A stretch of DNA of 64,000 bases from Zoogloea dura (GCF_012927165.1 NZ_JABBGA010000001.1:558001-622000); one strand, 5' to 3'. Numbered from the stretch's first letter, positions 39,550 to 51,120 are shown. The notes: generated by a model not told the origin, from the sequence alone. A program made the numbers and translations.

Positions 39550-40864
39550 TCAGAGCGCGCCGGTCCACCACGGCAATAAACCGGCCTCGCCCGGCGGGCA
39601 GCGGAAGGCCGCCGCCACGCCGACGCCGGCCACCCACGCAAGCTGCCCGTCGACCCACAGCAAGGGCAGGCCCGGCCGCTGCCACGGCGGCACGCCGGCT
39701 TCCTGGAAGAGATTCTTGAGGCTGCGCGAGGGGCCGCCCGGCTGCAGCACCATGCGCTCGCCGCCGGCGCGCCGGCGCAGCTCGCAAGCACCCTCCGCCA
39801 GTCGCGCCGCCGCCAGCCCCTCTCCCCGGGTTGCCAGGAAACGCAGGCTGGCGCCCTGCCAGTCCAGTTCCGCCTGCCCCGTCCAGAGACAGGCCCGGGG
39901 CGCCTCGTCAAACCCCCGCCGCTCTATCCACCAGGCGGCCCGATACACGCACACGGCCACCCCGCCCAGCTCGCCCCGCCATCCCTCCTGCGCCGAAGGC
40001 AGGCGGAACTGCCGTTCCAGTTCGCTCAGGCGCTCTTCGTCGGGCAAGGCTTCCCCGGCCATGGCCAGCACACGGCGCAGCACATTGCGCAAACGGGAGG
40101 CGCTCAGCGCCCATGCCGGCGCCACGCCATAGCGCCCGTCGGCCAGGCGCATGGCGGCCAGATCCAGGTCGGCCAGATCGTCGAGCAGCGCGGCCCCCTC
40201 GTCCAACAGCCGGGCACTGCGCGCCAGGCTGGCCGCCGCAGCGGGAAAGCGCGTCTCGAGCAGGGGCAGCGCCCGCAGGCGCAGGAAATTGCGGGAGAAG
40301 GTGTCGTCCGCGTTGCTGGGGTCTTCGATCCAGCCCAGCCCGTGGCTCAGGGCATAAGCCTGCAGGGTGGCACGCGGCACCTCCAGCAAGGGGCGCCACA
40401 CCGCAGCCCCCTCCCCCCGCGAGGCAAAGGGGCGCATGCCCGCCCCACCCTTCACACCAGCCCCGCGCAAGAGCCTGAACAGCACCGTCTCGGCCTGGTC
40501 GTTGCGATGTTGGGCAAGGACCAGCAGGGCGTCGTCTCCCGGCGGGCTCAGGGCCTGCCGGCGTGCGTCGCGGGCGGCCGCCTCCAGCCCGCCGGGATGC
40601 CGGCGATCGACCTGCACGTCGAACTGCTCGAAAACCACCCCCAGCCCGCCGCAGAATGCCCGGCAATGCTCACCCCACGCCTCCGAGCCCGCCACCAGCC
40701 CATGGCTGACATGGGCTGCGGACAGCACAAAGCCGAACTCCTCGCGGAGCCCGGCCAGCACATGCAGCAATACGGTGGAATCGAGCCCGCCGCTGAAACC
40801 GACACGCAGTCGGGGAAACGGGCCCGGAAGCCGTCGCCATTGCGCGGCGACGGTGGCGTGCAGC

Positions 40865-40878
<14 letters not shown>
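39550..40878 (-). CDS. tilS: tRNA(Ile)-lysidine synthase
   Basis: 442-aa ATP-dependent enzyme that converts C34 to lysidine in tRNA-Ile (CAU), an essential decoding modification. The PP-loop SGGxDS motif is [31 protein letters not shown] and the C-terminal domain [15 protein letters not shown] with [16 protein letters not shown] are typical. The start is uncertain: the frame opens with TTG at 40878, overlapping accA by 14 nt with AAGGAAA just upstream, and I see no in-frame ATG before the PP-loop. It is co-oriented with accA and convergent with the response-regulator gene, 1 bp apart. Confidence 0.94.
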
Positions 40879-41833
<955 letters not shown>

Positions 41834-41980
41834 CAGGGCAAGCTCGTAAAAAATTTGGCGCATTTTACCCCATCGTCCCCTTCCCGGGCGCCGAAGGCCG
41901 CAAGACGCGGAAAATCGCATTGCTGCGGAGCGGCATAAGCCGCTAACATCGTCCGCCTTTGCCCCCGGAAACCCGCCCCA

Positions 41981-43528
41981 ATGGCCTCGATGAACCTCCT
42001 CCGCGCACTTGCCACAGTCAGCGGAATGACGTTGCTCTCCCGGATCCTGGGTTTCGTCCGGGATTTCGTGCAGGCCCGCGCCTTTGGCGCCGGTATCGAG
42101 ATGGATGCCTTCGTGGTGGCCTTCCGGCTGCCCAACCTGCTGCGCCGCATGTTCGCCGAGGGCGCCTTCTCCCAGGCCTTCGTGCCCATCCTCGCCGAAT
42201 ACAAGAACAAGCGCGGACCGGATGAAACCCGCCGCCTGCTCGACCACGTGGCGAGCATCCTGGGTGTGGTGGTGCTGCTGGTGTCCGTCATCGGGGCCTT
42301 TGCCGCGCCGGCCATCATCTATGCCACGGCGCCGGGCTTCTCGGCCGATGCAGAGAAGTTCGAGCTCACCGTACAGCTTACCCGCATCACCTTCCCCTAC
42401 ATCTTCTTCATGTCCCTGGTGGCGCTGGCCGGTGGCGTGCTCAATACCTGGAGCCGCTTCGCCATTCCGGCCTTCACGCCGGTGCTGCTGAACCTGTCCT
42501 TCATCGCCATGGCCTTGCTGGCGGCGCCGTATTTCGACCCGCCCATCCTGGTCCTGGGCTGGGCCGTGTTCATCGGCGGGCTGGCTCAGGTGCTGCTGCA
42601 GATCCGGCCGCTGGCACAGATCGGCATGCTGCCGCGCTTCTCGCTGGACTTCTCCGACCCGGGCGTGCGCCGCATCCTCAAACTGATGGCGCCGGCGATC
42701 CTGGGGGTCTCGGTGAGCCAGATCTCGCTGCTGATCAACACCGTCTTTGCGTCCTTCCTGCCCAGCGGCAGCGTGTCCTGGCTGTATTACGCCGACCGCC
42801 TGATGGAGTTTCCGGCGGGTATGCTCGGCGTGGCGCTGGGGACCATCCTGCTGCCCAGCCTGTCCAAGATGCACGCCGACGAGAACCCCGCGGAGTTCTC
42901 CGCCCTGCTGGACTGGGGCCTGCGCCTTACCCTGATGCTCACCCTGCCGGCCTCCCTCGGGCTGGCCCTGCTGGCCGTCCCGCTGATCAGCACCCTCTTC
43001 CACCACGGCGCCTTCGGTGCCGAGGACGTGCTGCAGACCCGGACCGCCCTGATGGCCTACAGCCTGGGCCTCACCGGCCTGATCCTGGTCAAGGTGCTGG
43101 CCCCCGCCTTCTACTCCCGCCAGGACGTGCGTACGCCGGTGCGCATCGGCATCATTTCCCTGATCCTCACCCAGCTCATGAACCTGGTCTTCGTCGGCCC
43201 GCTGCAGCACGCCGGCCTGGCCCTGTCCATCGGCCTCGCCTCATGCATCAACGCCGGCATGCTCTACCGGGGCCTGCGCAAGCGTGGCGTGTACAACCCG
43301 CTGCCGGGCTGGGGACTCTTCACCGGCAAGCTGCTGGCGGCGCTGCTGGTGCTGGGTGTGGCGGTGTTCTTCACCTCCGGCAGCGACAGCCAATGGCTGC
43401 ACATGGGCAGCGGCGAGCGGGTGATCCGCCTGGTGGCGCTGGTGGTGGGCGGCATCGGCATCTATTTTGCCGTGCTGTTCGCGCTGGGCTTCCGGGTCGC
43501 CGACTTCCGGCGCCGCAGCCACGCCTGA
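41981..43528 (+). CDS. murJ: Lipid II flippase MurJ
   Basis: 515-aa MOP-superfamily membrane protein that flips lipid II to the periplasm for peptidoglycan synthesis. It begins [28 protein letters not shown], the standard MurJ N-terminus, and has 14 predicted segments. [33 protein letters not shown] and ARQ-type cytoplasmic loops are conserved. ATG 41990 is an alternative start three codons in. It is divergent from accA and convergent with the phosphofructokinase gene, 44 bp away. Confidence 0.97.
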   Translation: MASMNLLRALATVSGMTLLSRILGFVRDFVQARAFGAGIEMDAFVVAFRLPNLLRRMFAEGAFSQAFVPILAEYKNKRGPDETRRLLDHVASILGVVVLLVSVIGAFAAPAIIYATAPGFSADAEKFELTVQLTRITFPYIFFMSLVALAGGVLNTWSRFAIPAFTPVLLNLSFIAMALLAAPYFDPPILVLGWAVFIGGLAQVLLQIRPLAQIGMLPRFSLDFSDPGVRRILKLMAPAILGVSVSQISLLINTVFASFLPSGSVSWLYYADRLMEFPAGMLGVALGTILLPSLSKMHADENPAEFSALLDWGLRLTLMLTLPASLGLALLAVPLISTLFHHGAFGAEDVLQTRTALMAYSLGLTGLILVKVLAPAFYSRQDVRTPVRIGIISLILTQLMNLVFVGPLQHAGLALSIGLASCINAGMLYRGLRKRGVYNPLPGWGLFTGKLLAALLVLGVAVFFTSGSDSQWLHMGSGERVIRLVALVVGGIGIYFAVLFALGFRVADFRRRSHA

Positions 43529-43572
43529 ACACATTCACCCACCCTCGCCGGGATCGGCGGGGCGTGCGGGCT

Positions 43573-44820
43573 TCAGGGCTGCCAGCCCGGCAGGTGGGGC
43601 GGCTCCAGCGGCAGATCGAGATGCAGGTAGTCCGGCAGGCCGTCCACGAAACGGGGCGGATCCTCGCCGGCGATCAGAGGCCGGCACCAGGCCCGGAAAT
43701 CGTCACTGACCCCAAAGCCATCCTTCGCAATGAAGTCCGGCGGCAGCTTGCGCTCCAGGTTGGCCACCTTCTCGAAAGGCAACTGGATGGTGCGCCAGCG
43801 GTAGGGATGGCCGGAGATCCGCTTGATGCCGATCACCCCGCAACTGCCAGCCAGCGCGCGCCTCACCGCGGCCTTCCCGACAGCGAAGGCCTGCGCCGTG
43901 TCGGTCTTGGAGGCGATGTGGCGGGCCGCCCGCTGCAGGTAGTCGGCCACCGCGTAATGCACCTTGTAGCCCAGGCTCGAGGCGATGCGGTCGGCGATCA
44001 CCTCCCCCGCTCCCCCCAGCTGGATGTAGCCCTTGTTCTCCCGCTGCATGGCGAGGATCCGGCCATCCGGCCCGCGCAGCCCTTCCGCCACCACGATGGC
44101 GCAGGCACCGACCCGCTCCACCACCGCCTGCACCCGACGCATGAAGGCGGGCTCGTCGAAGGGCACCTCGGGCAACAAGATCAGGTGAGGCGCCTGTCCC
44201 GGGCCTTCTGCGGCCAGGGCGCAGGCCCCGGCCAGCCATCCGGCATTGCGTCCCATCACCTCGAGCACGAAGGCCCGCCCGCCGGAGGTGGTCATGGCGG
44301 CGAGGTCCAGGCCCACCTCGCGCACCGAGGTGGCCAGGTACTTGGCGGCCGAACCGAAACCGGGGCAGCAGTCGGTGTGTACGATGTCGTTGTCGATAGT
44401 CTTGGGCACCCCGACCACGGTCAGCGGGTAGCCACGGGCATCCGCCTCGGCCTGGATCTGCCGGCAGGTCTCCATCGAGCCGTTGCCGCCGTTGTAGAGG
44501 AAATACGCCACCTCATGGGCTGCCAGCACGGCAAATAGACGATCGTACTGGGCCGGATTGCGCTCCGCCGGATCGAGATCGAAGCGGCACGAGCCGAAAG
44601 CCCCGCCGGGCGTGGCCCGCAGGCGGGCCAGGTCGTTGTCGGAGATGCCGGCCGTATCCACCAGGATTTCCCGCAGGACACCGAGAATTCCATTGCGGGC
44701 AGCAAACACCCGGCCGATCCGCTCACCGACCTCCCGGGCCGTGGTGATCACACCGGCCGCCGACGCATTGATGACGGCGGTCACCCCACCCGATTGTGCG
44801 TACAGCAGATTCTTCGCCAT
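43573..44820 (-). CDS. pfp: 6-phosphofructokinase (PPi-type family; donor specificity uncertain)
   Basis: 415-aa PfkA-superfamily enzyme phosphorylating fructose 6-phosphate. The N-terminal glycine loop is LLYAQSGGVTAVIN. The donor-site motif is YNGGNGSMET (residues 109-118) and the catalytic loop is PKTIDNDI (139-146). The Lys in PKTIDND is the residue typical of pyrophosphate-dependent enzymes (E. coli position 124). However, the position corresponding to E. coli G104 is Gly (G114), as in ATP enzymes, and D103 is replaced by Asn. The donor is therefore not settled from sequence, although overall resemblance is to PPi-type bacterial PFKs. It lies downstream of the adk terminator and so needs its own promoter. 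Confidence 0.88.
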   Translation of the reverse strand: MAKNLLYAQSGGVTAVINASAAGVITTAREVGERIGRVFAARNGILGVLREILVDTAGISDNDLARLRATPGGAFGSCRFDLDPAERNPAQYDRLFAVLAAHEVAYFLYNGGNGSMETCRQIQAEADARGYPLTVVGVPKTIDNDIVHTDCCPGFGSAAKYLATSVREVGLDLAAMTTSGGRAFVLEVMGRNAGWLAGACALAAEGPGQAPHLILLPEVPFDEPAFMRRVQAVVERVGACAIVVAEGLRGPDGRILAMQRENKGYIQLGGAGEVIADRIASSLGYKVHYAVADYLQRAARHIASKTDTAQAFAVGKAAVRRALAGSCGVIGIKRISGHPYRWRTIQLPFEKVANLERKLPPDFIAKDGFGVSDDFRAWCRPLIAGEDPPRFVDGLPDYLHLDLPLEPPHLPGWQP

Positions 44821-44850
44821 GCCATCTCCCAGACCCGTTGCAGGGTGTGC

Positions 44851-44883
44851 AAAAAAGAAGGGCCGACCTTTTCAGGCCGGCCC
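44851..44883 (-). terminator. Intrinsic terminator of adk
   Basis: On the minus strand GGGCCGGCCT (44883-44874) pairs with AGGTCGGCCC (44869-44860), one G-T pair, around a GAAA loop, followed by TTCTTTTTT. It lies 20 bp past the adk stop and just upstream of the phosphofructokinase start. Confidence 0.85.
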
Positions 44884-44903
44884 CGCGCGCTGCTCGACGC
44901 AGA

Positions 44904-46378
<1,475 letters not shown>

Positions 46379-46380
46379 CT

Positions 46381-46569
46381 TCAGCGCGACTGGGCGACTT
46401 CGTCGTCGCTGAGCGGGCGGGCCTCGTCCTCGAGCATCACCGGGATGCCGTCACGGATCGGATAAGCCAGGCGGGCGCTGACGCTCCACAGCTCCTGCTT
46501 GTCCTTGTGGAAGTCGAGCGGCCCCTTGGTAATCGGGCACACCAGGATTTCAAGCAGTCGGGGGTCCAT
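46381..46569 (-). CDS. Trm112/UPF0434 family small protein (YcaR-like)
   Basis: 62-aa protein beginning [20 protein letters not shown] and containing [20 protein letters not shown], the conserved core of bacterial UPF0434. Only one Cys remains of the CPxC-type zinc motif, as is usual in this subgroup. In bacteria the gene almost always sits between lpxK and kdsB, as here; its job there is not established. The eukaryotic relative Trm112 activates methyltransferases. ATG 46569 is preferred over an upstream in-frame ATG inside lpxK. It overlaps the lpxK 3' end by 20 nt. Confidence 0.93.
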   Translation of the reverse strand: MDPRLLEILVCPITKGPLDFHKDKQELWSVSARLAYPIRDGIPVMLEDEARPLSDDEVAQSR

Positions 46570-47560
46570 CAAGCATCTCCACAATCAATTCTGCCGCGCC
46601 CGGCGCAATCTGCACACGGACCGGCCACACCCAGCAGTCCGCTGGGGCGAAAGCCCGGCATTTTACCGCATCCTTCTCGGTCATCAGAAGCACATCACCA
46701 TCCGGAATGCTCAGATCCTTCGCCGTAAAAGCATGATGATCCGGAAAAGGACGCCGTTCGATGCTCAAGCCGAGCGTCTCGAGCTGCCGGAAGAAGCGTT
46801 CCGGCTGGCCGATGCCGGCCAGCGCGTGCACGCGTCGTCCATGAAAGGCCTCGGGCAGGCAACGCTCGGAGCGGTCGGCCAGGCGCTCGAAGAAGCGGCC
46901 CTGCAGATGAAAGGGGAACACCGGAACCGGCTGCAGGGCCGCCCGCAGGCCGGCTGACAGCGGGCCATGCGCCAGCACCAGCGCGCTGCGCCGAACCCGC
47001 CCCACCCCTTCCCGCAGGGGGCCGGCCGGCAGGGGCAGGCGGTTGCCCAGGGTGGTTTCATCCAGCACCACTAGTTCCACATCCCGGGCGAGTCGGTAGT
47101 GCTGCAGGCCATCATCGGCGATCAGCACATTCACTTGGGGGTGGGCGGCCAGCAGGGCCCGGCCCGCAGCGGGCCGGTCACGCCCGACAAACACCGGACA
47201 AGCGGAGAGCGCCGCCATCAGGACAGGCTCGTCCCCGAACAGGGCTGGATCGCCCGCCGGGTCGACCTCCGCCACACCCTCCACCGAACCGCCATAGCCG
47301 CGACTGACGATGCCCGGCCGGTAACCGCGATGACGCAGTTCGTCGGCCAGCCACAGGGCGACCGGCGTCTTGCCGCTGCCGCCGACGGCGATGTTGCCCA
47401 CCACCACAACCGGTACAGGCAGTTGTCCAGTCTTCAGCATGCCCCAGGCAAACAGCCTGCGGCGCAGCCAGACCAGCCCGCTGAAGATCAGTGAAAGAGG
47501 AAGAAGACAGAGCGCCGGCACGCCCCGGTGCCGCCAGAAACCCGGGGCGCTGCGCGGCAT
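46550..47560 (-). CDS. lpxK: Tetraacyldisaccharide 4'-kinase
   Basis: 336-aa inner-membrane-associated kinase adding the 4'-phosphate to lipid A precursor, giving lipid IVA. One N-terminal membrane segment ([21 protein letters not shown]) precedes the Walker A loop [15 protein letters not shown]. The [20 protein letters not shown] segment is characteristic. It lies 10 bp after exbD and overlaps trm112. Grouping of exbBD, lpxK and kdsB is typical of betaproteobacteria. Confidence 0.97.
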   Translation of the reverse strand: MPRSAPGFWRHRGVPALCLLPLSLIFSGLVWLRRRLFAWGMLKTGQLPVPVVVVGNIAVGGSGKTPVALWLADELRHRGYRPGIVSRGYGGSVEGVAEVDPAGDPALFGDEPVLMAALSACPVFVGRDRPAAGRALLAAHPQVNVLIADDGLQHYRLARDVELVVLDETTLGNRLPLPAGPLREGVGRVRRSALVLAHGPLSAGLRAALQPVPVFPFHLQGRFFERLADRSERCLPEAFHGRRVHALAGIGQPERFFRQLETLGLSIERRPFPDHHAFTAKDLSIPDGDVLLMTEKDAVKCRAFAPADCWVWPVRVQIAPGAAELIVEMLDGPPTA

Positions 47561-47570
47561 CGGCGCGAAA

Positions 47571-47993
47571 TCAGCGCTGGATCGCCTGGGTGGCGAAGGA
47601 GATATGCACGAAGCCGGCCTGCTGGGCCGCCTGCATCACGTCGATGACGCGCTGGTGGGCCGCCTTGGCATCGGCATTGATGATCACCACGGGGTCCTTG
47701 GCGCCGGGCGACACCACGGCCTGCATGGCGGCCGCGATGGCCCCGATGCCGGAGCCGCTGACCGGGCGCTTGTTGATCACCACCTCGCCCGCCGCCGTGA
47801 CCGCCACGTTGATCTCCGCCGGCTTGTCGGCCGAGGCCTGGGCGTCGGCGGTAGGCAGGTTGATCTCGAGACCCGCGAAGCGCGAGTAGGTCGTGGTGAG
47901 CATCAGGAAGATGATGATCACCAGCAGGATGTCGATCATCGGGATCAGGTTGATCTCCGGCTCCTCGCGGGAGCGGCCACGGCCGAAATTCAT
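47571..47993 (-). CDS. exbD: Biopolymer transport protein ExbD/TolR family
   Basis: 140-aa bitopic inner-membrane protein. After a short cytoplasmic N-terminus (MNFGRGRSREEPEINLIPM) comes the membrane helix IDILLVIIIFLML, which carries the proton-translocating Asp, then a periplasmic domain. It works with ExbB to energise TonB or TolA from the proton-motive force. It follows exbB by 9 bp. The TonB-like gene at 60475 could be its partner. TolR identity cannot be excluded, but the lpxK context favours the ExbD label. Confidence 0.92.
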   Translation of the reverse strand: MNFGRGRSREEPEINLIPMIDILLVIIIFLMLTTTYSRFAGLEINLPTADAQASADKPAEINVAVTAAGEVVINKRPVSGSGIGAIAAAMQAVVSPGAKDPVVIINADAKAAHQRVIDVMQAAQQAGFVHISFATQAIQR

Positions 47994-48002
47994 GGCAGGA
48001 CC

Positions 48003-48608
48003 TCAGCGGCGATCGCCGTGGACGACTTCGACCAGGCGGATGGCCTGCTGCTCCATCTCGATCACCATGCCGTCCACGGTGGAACGGAAGTGACGCCAGA
48101 AGATCATGCTCGGGATGGCGATCACCAGGCCGAAGCCGGTGTTGTAGAGGGCGATGGAGATGCCGTGGGCCAGCTGCTGGGGGTTGGAACCACCGGGCGC
48201 CTGGGAACCGAAGATCTCGATCATGCCCACCACGGTGCCGAACAGCCCCATCAGCGGGCTGATCGAGGCGATGGTGCCGAGGGTGGTGAGGAAACGCTCC
48301 AGGTCGTGACTGACGGCCCGGCCGGACTCCTCGATGGATTCCTTCATGATCTCGCGGGAGCTGCGGATGTTGCGCAGTCCGGCGGCCAGCACCCGGCCGA
48401 GGGGTGAGCTGAGGGCCACACGGTTGATCATCTCGGGCGTAGGGGCAGCCTGACGCAGCTCGCCCACCACCTTGTCGACCAGGCCATCGGGAAGAATGCG
48501 CTGGCGGCGCAGGGTGATCAGGCGCTCGATGATGAGTGCGGTGGCCACGATGGATGCAAACAACAACGGCCAGATCGGCCAGCCTGCGGCCTGGATGATG
48601 GCAAACAC
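48003..48608 (-). CDS. exbB: MotA/TolQ/ExbB family proton channel protein
   Basis: 201-aa polytopic inner-membrane protein. It begins FAIIQAAGWPIWPLLFASIVATALIIERL (first helix). The family core is FLTTLGTIASISPLMGLFGTVVGMIEIF (second helix) with the last helix AHGISIALYNTGFGLVIAIPSMIFW. I placed the start at GTG 48608 because AGGAG lies 8 nt upstream on the minus strand; the frame extends upstream to 48698 without supporting signals. It forms the proton channel with ExbD. It is first in exbB-exbD-lpxK-trm112-kdsB. Confidence 0.92.
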   Translation of the reverse strand: MFAIIQAAGWPIWPLLFASIVATALIIERLITLRRQRILPDGLVDKVVGELRQAAPTPEMINRVALSSPLGRVLAAGLRNIRSSREIMKESIEESGRAVSHDLERFLTTLGTIASISPLMGLFGTVVGMIEIFGSQAPGGSNPQQLAHGISIALYNTGFGLVIAIPSMIFWRHFRSTVDGMVIEMEQQAIRLVEVVHGDRR

Positions 48609-48905
48609 TCGAGCACTCCTGCGAATCGAATCAAGCTCGTGAATGTAACCCGCTCCGTGGGTGCTGGCAACATGGAGACAAGCCCAGACAATCCACAAAA
48701 TCTGTGGATAACTTTGTGGATTGTTGCCCGGGGACGCCCCTAAACCCGCAGTTTGTAAGGCTTTTTAGTGGTCGGATCAAAAATTAAGCCGCAGGCACAA
48801 TTCATTAAAATCAATTACTTAGCGTTTTTTCGGCAAGTCAAGGCCGAAAAACGGTTTTTTTTGTGAACGAAGCGCACGGTGTGGATTTCGGTAGAATCCA
48901 CCCCC
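48609..48905. promoter_or_regulatory. exbB-xseA divergent region with DnaA-type boxes
   Basis: 297 bp, AT-rich in its right half. A perfect DnaA box TGTGGATAA lies at 48703-48711. It is flanked by an inverted repeat CAATCCACAAA (48689-48699) / TTTGTGGATTG (48713-48723), whose arms are near-match boxes. A terminator-like hairpin is at 48823-48862. GTGGATT/AATCCAC (48881-48887/48895-48901) flanks a TAGAAT -10-like hexamer at 48892-48897, just before the xseA start. No ORF of interest. Confidence 0.6.
48823..48862 (+). terminator. Orphan terminator-like hairpin upstream of xseA
   Basis: CGTTTTTTCGGC (48823-48834) pairs with GCCGAAAAACG (48843-48853) with one bulged T and an 8-nt loop, followed by G and eight T (48855-48862). 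No plus-strand gene precedes it, so it would end a short leader or small RNA. Confidence 0.55.
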
Positions 48906-50294
48906 ATGAATTTCCCTCAAAGCAGCGCTGCAAAAGGGGCCGCCGGGGCCACGGGGACGCCGGAAGTCGTCTCCGTGTCATGGCTGAACCGGGCCGCCCG
49001 CGAGGCCCTGGAAGGCAGCTTCCCGCTGATGTGGATCGCCGGCGAGGTATCGACGCTGACCCGCGCAGCCTCCGGGCACCTCTACTTCACCCTCAAGGAC
49101 GAACAGGCCCAGGTGCGCTGCACCATGTGGCGCAACCGCGCCCAGAGCCTGCCCTTCAAGGTCGAGCACGGCATGCGGGTCGAGGTCCGCGCGTTGGTCA
49201 CCCTGTTTGAGCCCCGAGGCGATTTCCAACTCAGCGTCGAGTCCATCCGCCAGGCCGGCATGGGCAACCTGTATGAAGCCTTCCTCCGCCTCAAGGCGCG
49301 CCTGGAGGCGGAAGGGCTGTTCGATCCGGCCATCAAGCGCACACCGCCGCCCTTCCCGCGGGGCATCGCGGTGGTCACCTCGCCCCAGGCCGCGGCCTGG
49401 CGGGACGTCACGGCCGCACTCGCCCGCCGCGCCGCCCATGTGCCGGTGACCCTCTACCCGAGCCAGGTCCAGGGCGACACCGCACCGGCCCAGATCGCCG
49501 CGGCCATCGGCCTGGCCGGCAGCCGGGCCGCCGCCGACGGAAACGAGGTGCTGCTGCTGGTGCGCGGTGGTGGCAGCCTCGAGGACCTGGCCGCCTTCAA
49601 TGACGAGAGGGTGGCCCGCGCGATCCGCGCCTGTCCGCTGCCCGTGGTGGTGGGCGTCGGTCACGAGACCGACATCGGCATCGCCGACTTCGCTGCCGAC
49701 CTGCGTGCCGCCACCCCCACGGCCGCCGCCGAACTGGTGACCGCCGCCTACATGGAGTGGCGGGAGCGCGCGGGGCAACTGGCCGTGCGTCTCAGGCGCG
49801 CAATGGAGCGCCGCGTGGAAAGCGCCGCCCAGCGCCTCGACCGCGCTGCAACGCGCCTCACCCACCCACGCCAGCGCCTCGAAGCCAGCCGCATGCGCCT
49901 GACGATTCTCGAGCAGGCCCTGCGCAGTCGCCTGGATCGCCGTCTCGGCGACGGACGCAGCCGCCTGGCCGCCCTGCAGTTGCGCCTCAGCGCCCGTCGC
50001 CCCACCCCGGAAGCCCTGACAGTGCGCCTGAACTCCCTGGCCGCACGTCTGCAAAGGGCCACCCGGCAGCAGCTCGACGTCCGCCAGGCCAGGTTGACGG
50101 CCCTGCAGCAGCACCTCGCCCACCTTGATCCGCGGGGCGTGCTGGCGCGCGGCTATACCATCACTCGCGATGCCCACGGCCGGATCGCCCGCAATGCAGA
50201 CGCGCTCACACCGGGCAGCGCCATCCGGATCGAATTTGCCAACGGAGAAGTGGGTGCCACCGTCGATCCCCGGCAGGATCGCCTGGATCTCTGA
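48906..50294 (+). CDS. xseA: Exodeoxyribonuclease VII large subunit
   Basis: 462-aa catalytic subunit of ExoVII, which degrades single-stranded DNA. An N-terminal OB-fold (VSVSWLNRAAREALEGSFPLMWIAGEV) is followed by the catalytic core with FPRGIAVVTSPQAAAWRD, LLVRGGGSLEDLAAFNDE and GVGHETDIGIADFAAD. A long Arg/Leu-rich coiled coil and the C-terminal RGYTITRDAHG segment complete it. I chose the ATG at 48906; an in-frame start at 48879 would sit inside the promoter hairpin. No clear Shine-Dalgarno is present. The small subunit xseB is not in this window. Confidence 0.96.
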   Translation: MNFPQSSAAKGAAGATGTPEVVSVSWLNRAAREALEGSFPLMWIAGEVSTLTRAASGHLYFTLKDEQAQVRCTMWRNRAQSLPFKVEHGMRVEVRALVTLFEPRGDFQLSVESIRQAGMGNLYEAFLRLKARLEAEGLFDPAIKRTPPPFPRGIAVVTSPQAAAWRDVTAALARRAAHVPVTLYPSQVQGDTAPAQIAAAIGLAGSRAAADGNEVLLLVRGGGSLEDLAAFNDERVARAIRACPLPVVVGVGHETDIGIADFAADLRAATPTAAAELVTAAYMEWRERAGQLAVRLRRAMERRVESAAQRLDRAATRLTHPRQRLEASRMRLTILEQALRSRLDRRLGDGRSRLAALQLRLSARRPTPEALTVRLNSLAARLQRATRQQLDVRQARLTALQQHLAHLDPRGVLARGYTITRDAHGRIARNADALTPGSAIRIEFANGEVGATVDPRQDRLDL

Positions 50295-50361
50295 CTAGCC
50301 CCATGGAAACCCTTGCCTGGCGCCGATCGGCGGCAGACAATCGGCAATTCTTGGCGCATTA

Positions 50362-50398
50362 TTGTGTAGAAAACCTAATCCCGACTAGAATAGTCGGG
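50362..50398 (+). promoter_or_regulatory. sodB promoter with an IscR-like operator
   Basis: The -35 is TTGTGT (50362-50367) and the -10 is TAGAAT (50386-50391), 18 bp apart. The perfect inverted repeat CCCGACTA-GAA-TAGTCGGG (50380-50398) overlaps the -10. It matches my memory of the type-1 IscR consensus (YYGACT R-www-Y AGTCRR) at all but one position. Confidence 0.55.
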
Positions 50399-50427
50399 CA
50401 ATTTCCCAAACCCCGGAGAACATCAAC

Positions 50428-51015
50428 ATGGCTCACACCCTGCCCGAACTGCCCTACGCCAAGAACGCCCTGGCCCCGCACCTGTCCGAGGAAACCTTCG
50501 ATTACCACTACGCCAAGCATCACAATGCCTATGTGGTCAATCTGAACAACCTGATCCCGGGCACCGAATACGAAAACCTGTCCATCGAAGAGACCTTCCT
50601 CAAGGCCCCGGCCGGCGGCATCTACAACAACGCCGCCCAGGTGTGGAACCACACCTTCTTCTGGAGCTGCATGAAGCCGAACGGCGGCGGCGCTCCGACC
50701 GGTGCGCTGGCTGACGCCATCAACGCCAAGTGGGGTTCCTTCGACGAGTTCAAGAAGGCCTTCCAGGCTTCCGCCGTGGGCAACTTCGGCTCCGGCTGGA
50801 CCTGGCTGGTGAAAAAGGCCGACGGCACCGTCGACATCGCCAACACCGGCGCTGCCGGCAACCCGCTCAAGACCGGCGAAGGCAAGCCCCTGCTGACCAT
50901 CGACGTGTGGGAACACGCCTACTACATCGATTACCGCAACCTGCGCCCGAAGTTCGTGGAAACCTTCCTGAACAGCCTGGCCAACTGGGACTTCGCTTCC
51001 GCCAACTTCGCCTGA
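50428..51015 (+). CDS. sodB: Superoxide dismutase (Fe type)
   Basis: 195-aa cytoplasmic superoxide dismutase. Metal ligands are visible: H27 in DYHYAKHH, the His of QVWNHTFFW, and Asp and His of DVWEHAYYIDY. The AAQVWNHTFFW segment, with Gln before the second ligand, is typical of Fe-SODs. The ATG at 50428 has GGAG 8-12 nt upstream. It is transcribed alone from a visible promoter that overlaps an IscR-like palindrome, consistent with control by Fe-S status. A 12-bp hairpin follows the gene. Confidence 0.96.
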   Translation: MAHTLPELPYAKNALAPHLSEETFDYHYAKHHNAYVVNLNNLIPGTEYENLSIEETFLKAPAGGIYNNAAQVWNHTFFWSCMKPNGGGAPTGALADAINAKWGSFDEFKKAFQASAVGNFGSGWTWLVKKADGTVDIANTGAAGNPLKTGEGKPLLTIDVWEHAYYIDYRNLRPKFVETFLNSLANWDFASANFA

Positions 51016-51073
51016 GCCCTGCGGCGGCCCGTGGATCCCGCGTGATCCCCGGCCACGCCGCAGCAGTCGATCC

Positions 51074-51108
51074 GACAGCCCTGCTTCGCCCCTGGCAGCA
51101 GGGCTGTC
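51074..51108 (+). terminator. Hairpin downstream of sodB
   Basis: GACAGCCCTGCT (51074-51085) pairs perfectly with AGCAGGGCTGTC (51097-51108) around an 11-nt loop, 58 bp after the sodB stop. The tail is not T-rich. Confidence 0.5.
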
Positions 51109-51120
51109 GACATTCAGCCC

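Noticed and set aside
48609-48905. Chromosomal replication origin
   Set aside because: Only one exact DnaA box plus two near-matches are present, and no dnaA, dnaN, gidA or rpmH is nearby. A regulatory DnaA site is more economical.
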